Positions 5,289 through 6,660 of a stretch of DNA of 6,660 nt are shown one piece after another. The position numbers and the translations under genes were made by a program. Source of the stretch: DHVE2 group archaeon (GTDB taxonomy: Archaea > Thermoplasmatota > Thermoplasmata > Thermoplasmatales > Aciduliprofundaceae); assembly GCA_015520985.1 (NCBI GenBank), contig WAOY01000140.1, positions 1-6,660 of the forward strand. The letters run 5' to 3'. Within the stretch, counting starts at the first letter, position 1. Every line of letters starts with the position of its first letter. Below the pieces are notes generated by a model. That model was not told the origin of the DNA. It saw only the letters and a list, made by a program, of their open reading frames with translations, and did no database searches.

Positions 5289-6389
5289 ATGTTCGAGAAG
5301 GTCAAGGTGGACGAGAAGGAGTACAAGAGGGTGCCGAAGGACGAGCTTTTCAGGGTCGTGAAGGAAATCTTCGTAGCGCTGAATGTGCCTGAGGAGGACG
5401 CGGAGATAGTGGCGGACAACCTAGTTATGGCTGATCTGCGTGGAGTTGAGAGCCACGGGGTGCAGAGGCTGAAGAGGTACGTTGACGGCATCAAAGCGGG
5501 GGGAGTCAAGGTCAACCCGAATATACGCGTGGTGAAGGAATCCCCGGTTTACGCGCTGATAGACGGCGATGAGGCCCTGGGACAGGTCGCAGCCTACCGT
5601 GCCATGCGCCTCGCCATCGAGAAGGCGAAGAAGAACGGCATCGGCGTGGTGGGCGTGAGGAACAGCAACCACTACGGCATCGCTGGCTACTACGCGTACA
5701 AGATCGCGAAGGAGGGGCTCGTGGGCATAAGCATGACCACATCCCGCCCCCTGGTGGCGCACACAGGTGCGATGGAGAAGTTCGTTGGCACGAATCCCAT
5801 AGCTCTCGGAGCGCCTGTGGAGGGCCAAGAGGAGCCTTTCCTCCTGGACATGGCCACCAGCGTGGTGCCTAGCGGGAAGATCGAGGTGTACCGCCGCAAG
5901 AACAAGCCCGTGCCGGGTGAATGGGCCATAAGCACCGAGACCGGCGAGATAATCCACGATCCGAACGAAATCCTGAGCCCGAAGGGTGCGATACTCCCGC
6001 TGGGAGGCCTCGGAGAGCTGAGCGGCGGGCACAAGGGGTACGGCCTGGCCGTCCTTGTGGATATACTGAGCGGTGTGCTTATGGGGGCCACGTGGAGCAG
6101 GCATGTTGGCGGCACCAGCGATAAGCACAGCGACGTGGGACACTTCTTCATGGCTATTGATCCCGGGGCCTTCGGAGACGCGGATGAGTTCAAGAGGAAC
6201 ATGAGGAAGATGATCGATGAATTGAAGAATGCGAAGAAGCATCCCAGGTTCGAGCGCATATGGGTGCACGGAGAGAAGGGACACCTCACCGCGGAAACGC
6301 GCTTGAAGGCGGGAATACCCATATACCGCAAGGTCTACGACGAGATAAACGCCATAGCGAAGGAATTAGGGGTCACTCCCCTGAGCTGA
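5289..6389 (+). CDS. Malate/L-lactate/sulfolactate dehydrogenase, Ldh_2 family (COG2055)
   Basis: A protein of 366 residues from ATG 5289, the normal length for the family. It is a cytoplasmic NAD(P)-dependent 2-hydroxyacid dehydrogenase with a fold unrelated to classical Rossmann MDH/LDH. Motifs in order: RGVESHG (51-57, with the proposed active-site Ser-His), NSNHYG (125-130), GTNPIALGAP (167-176), LDMATSV (186-192), SGK (195-197) and GGHKGYGLA (246-254) followed by the conserved D258. Archaeal members include malate dehydrogenases and the sulfolactate dehydrogenase ComC; bacterial relatives include ureidoglycolate dehydrogenase and piperideine-2-carboxylate reductase, so substrate and cofactor preference cannot be fixed from motifs. 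Malate is the likeliest substrate in an archaeon of this kind. ATG 5277, four codons upstream, is in frame but poorly spaced from the TATA box. The 3' end overlaps the convergent NYN-like gene by 17 bases. Nothing links it functionally to the permease pair except adjacency. Confidence 0.9.
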   Translation: MFEKVKVDEKEYKRVPKDELFRVVKEIFVALNVPEEDAEIVADNLVMADLRGVESHGVQRLKRYVDGIKAGGVKVNPNIRVVKESPVYALIDGDEALGQVAAYRAMRLAIEKAKKNGIGVVGVRNSNHYGIAGYYAYKIAKEGLVGISMTTSRPLVAHTGAMEKFVGTNPIALGAPVEGQEEPFLLDMATSVVPSGKIEVYRRKNKPVPGEWAISTETGEIIHDPNEILSPKGAILPLGGLGELSGGHKGYGLAVLVDILSGVLMGATWSRHVGGTSDKHSDVGHFFMAIDPGAFGDADEFKRNMRKMIDELKNAKKHPRFERIWVHGEKGHLTAETRLKAGIPIYRKVYDEINAIAKELGVTPLS

Positions 6390-6660
6390 CCTCCTTTTTC
6401 TCTCCGCTTTCCCTTTTGAACTTCTCTATGAACTTCTCCAGTTTCTGAAGGTCCTGCCTCCTTATGTTGAACTGCCTTCCGCGGAAGGTGTACTCGATCC
6501 TCCTCTTCTCTATGTCTTCCTCGGTTATGTTGCCCCCTATGAACTCCCGGTAGTGGTCCCGGGTTATAATCAGACCATTCCTCTCCTCCAGCGCAATGCG
6601 CAGGATTTCCATGTCGTCGTACCCTGAGCTTATGGGATGCACTATCTTTGCCCTCTCCAG
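6373..6660 (-). CDS. Zc3h12a-like NYN-domain ribonuclease, C-terminal part, cut by right window edge
   Basis: The minus frame is open from base 6660 to the TGA at 6375-6373, giving 95 visible residues; the N-terminus is outside. The segment YDDMEILRIALEERNGLIIT, followed by RDHYREF and later RRIEYTFRGRQF, resembles the second half of the Zc3h12a (MCPIP1/Regnase)-type NYN nuclease domain, where paired aspartates after a short loop belong to the active site and an N/RDxYRDF-like stretch follows. Here the pair is in GYDD. The last 35 residues are a charged, lysine- and glutamate-rich helix (QDLQKLEKFIEKF onward) that may bind RNA or a partner. A GTG at 6642 could be read as a start, but the frame continues upstream with plausible protein (LERAKI) and starting there would delete most of the domain. 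Expected role: cytoplasmic endoribonuclease. A general PIN-like fold is the main alternative. Confidence 0.65.
   Translation of the reverse strand: MERAKIVHPISSGYDDMEILRIALEERNGLIITRDHYREFIGGNITEEDIEKRRIEYTFRGRQFNIRRQDLQKLEKFIEKFKRESGEKKEVSSGE
6391..6417 (+). terminator. Possible oligo-T terminator of the dehydrogenase gene
   Basis: Immediately after the dehydrogenase stop codon the plus strand has a pyrimidine tract with TTTTT (6395-6399), TTT (6408-6410) and TTTT (6414-6417). Archaeal RNA polymerase can stop at such T-runs without a hairpin, and none is seen. The tract also encodes the lysine-rich tail of the convergent NYN-like gene, so its composition may simply reflect that coding. Confidence 0.3.

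Noticed and set aside
5421..6284. Long minus-strand ORF opposite the dehydrogenase
   Set aside because: It is a shadow of a high-GC coding region; the plus-strand frame has all Ldh_2 motifs, and the minus frame has none that I recognise.
6640..6642. GTG at 6642 as the start of the NYN-like gene
   Set aside because: The frame is open to the window edge with plausible protein upstream, and starting here would lose most of the nuclease domain.

Overview
The window looks like chromosomal DNA of a thermophilic euryarchaeon, most plausibly a member of the Thermoplasmatota. The clues are a PIN-type ATPase of an archaeal family, heavy use of AGG/AGA and ATA codons, archaeal TATA/BRE promoters placed about 25-27 bases before start codons (the leaderless mRNA pattern), and N-glycosylation sequons concentrated in predicted extracytoplasmic domains. 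The lineage is inferred; no rRNA or other taxonomic marker is present.

Layout, left to right. (1) 1-623, minus strand: N-terminal third of a PIN-domain ATPase, cut by the left edge. (2) 653-1741, minus: a winged-helix plus STAND-type ATPase protein, probably a regulator. (3) A compact divergent promoter region, 1742-1825. (4) 1826-3403 and 3412-5253, plus: a two-gene operon encoding a DppB-like and a DppC-like ABC-transporter permease, each carrying an unusual extra extracytoplasmic domain. (5) 5289-6389, plus: an Ldh_2-family (malate/L-lactate/sulfolactate) dehydrogenase with its own promoter. (6) 6373-6660, minus: C-terminal part of a protein resembling Zc3h12a-type NYN ribonucleases, cut by the right edge and overlapping the dehydrogenase tail to tail.

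The most interesting part is the permease pair. The DppB-like subunit begins with a signal peptide and a secreted domain of about 170 residues that contains a canonical 12-residue EF-hand calcium loop, followed by an extra membrane helix before the permease core. The DppC-like subunit has about 340 residues inserted between its first membrane helix and the conserved PLGTD/GRD motif; the insert reads as about eight beta-rich repeats of 38-46 residues, suggesting a PQQ/WD-like beta-propeller. The operon has no solute-binding protein and no ATPase gene, although the cytoplasmic EAA loops that dock ATPases are kept. The STAND ATPase with a DNA-binding domain is transcribed divergently from the same 84-base region. 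A working hypothesis is an Opp/Dpp-type importer whose substrate-capture or sensing function is built into the permease subunits, possibly controlled by the divergent regulator. This is inferred from architecture and position only.

The first genes of transcription units appear leaderless, whereas the internal operon gene (the DppC-like permease) has a strong Shine-Dalgarno sequence overlapping the upstream stop codon. No tRNA, rRNA, CRISPR array, insertion sequence or gene-free stretch above 300 bases was seen.
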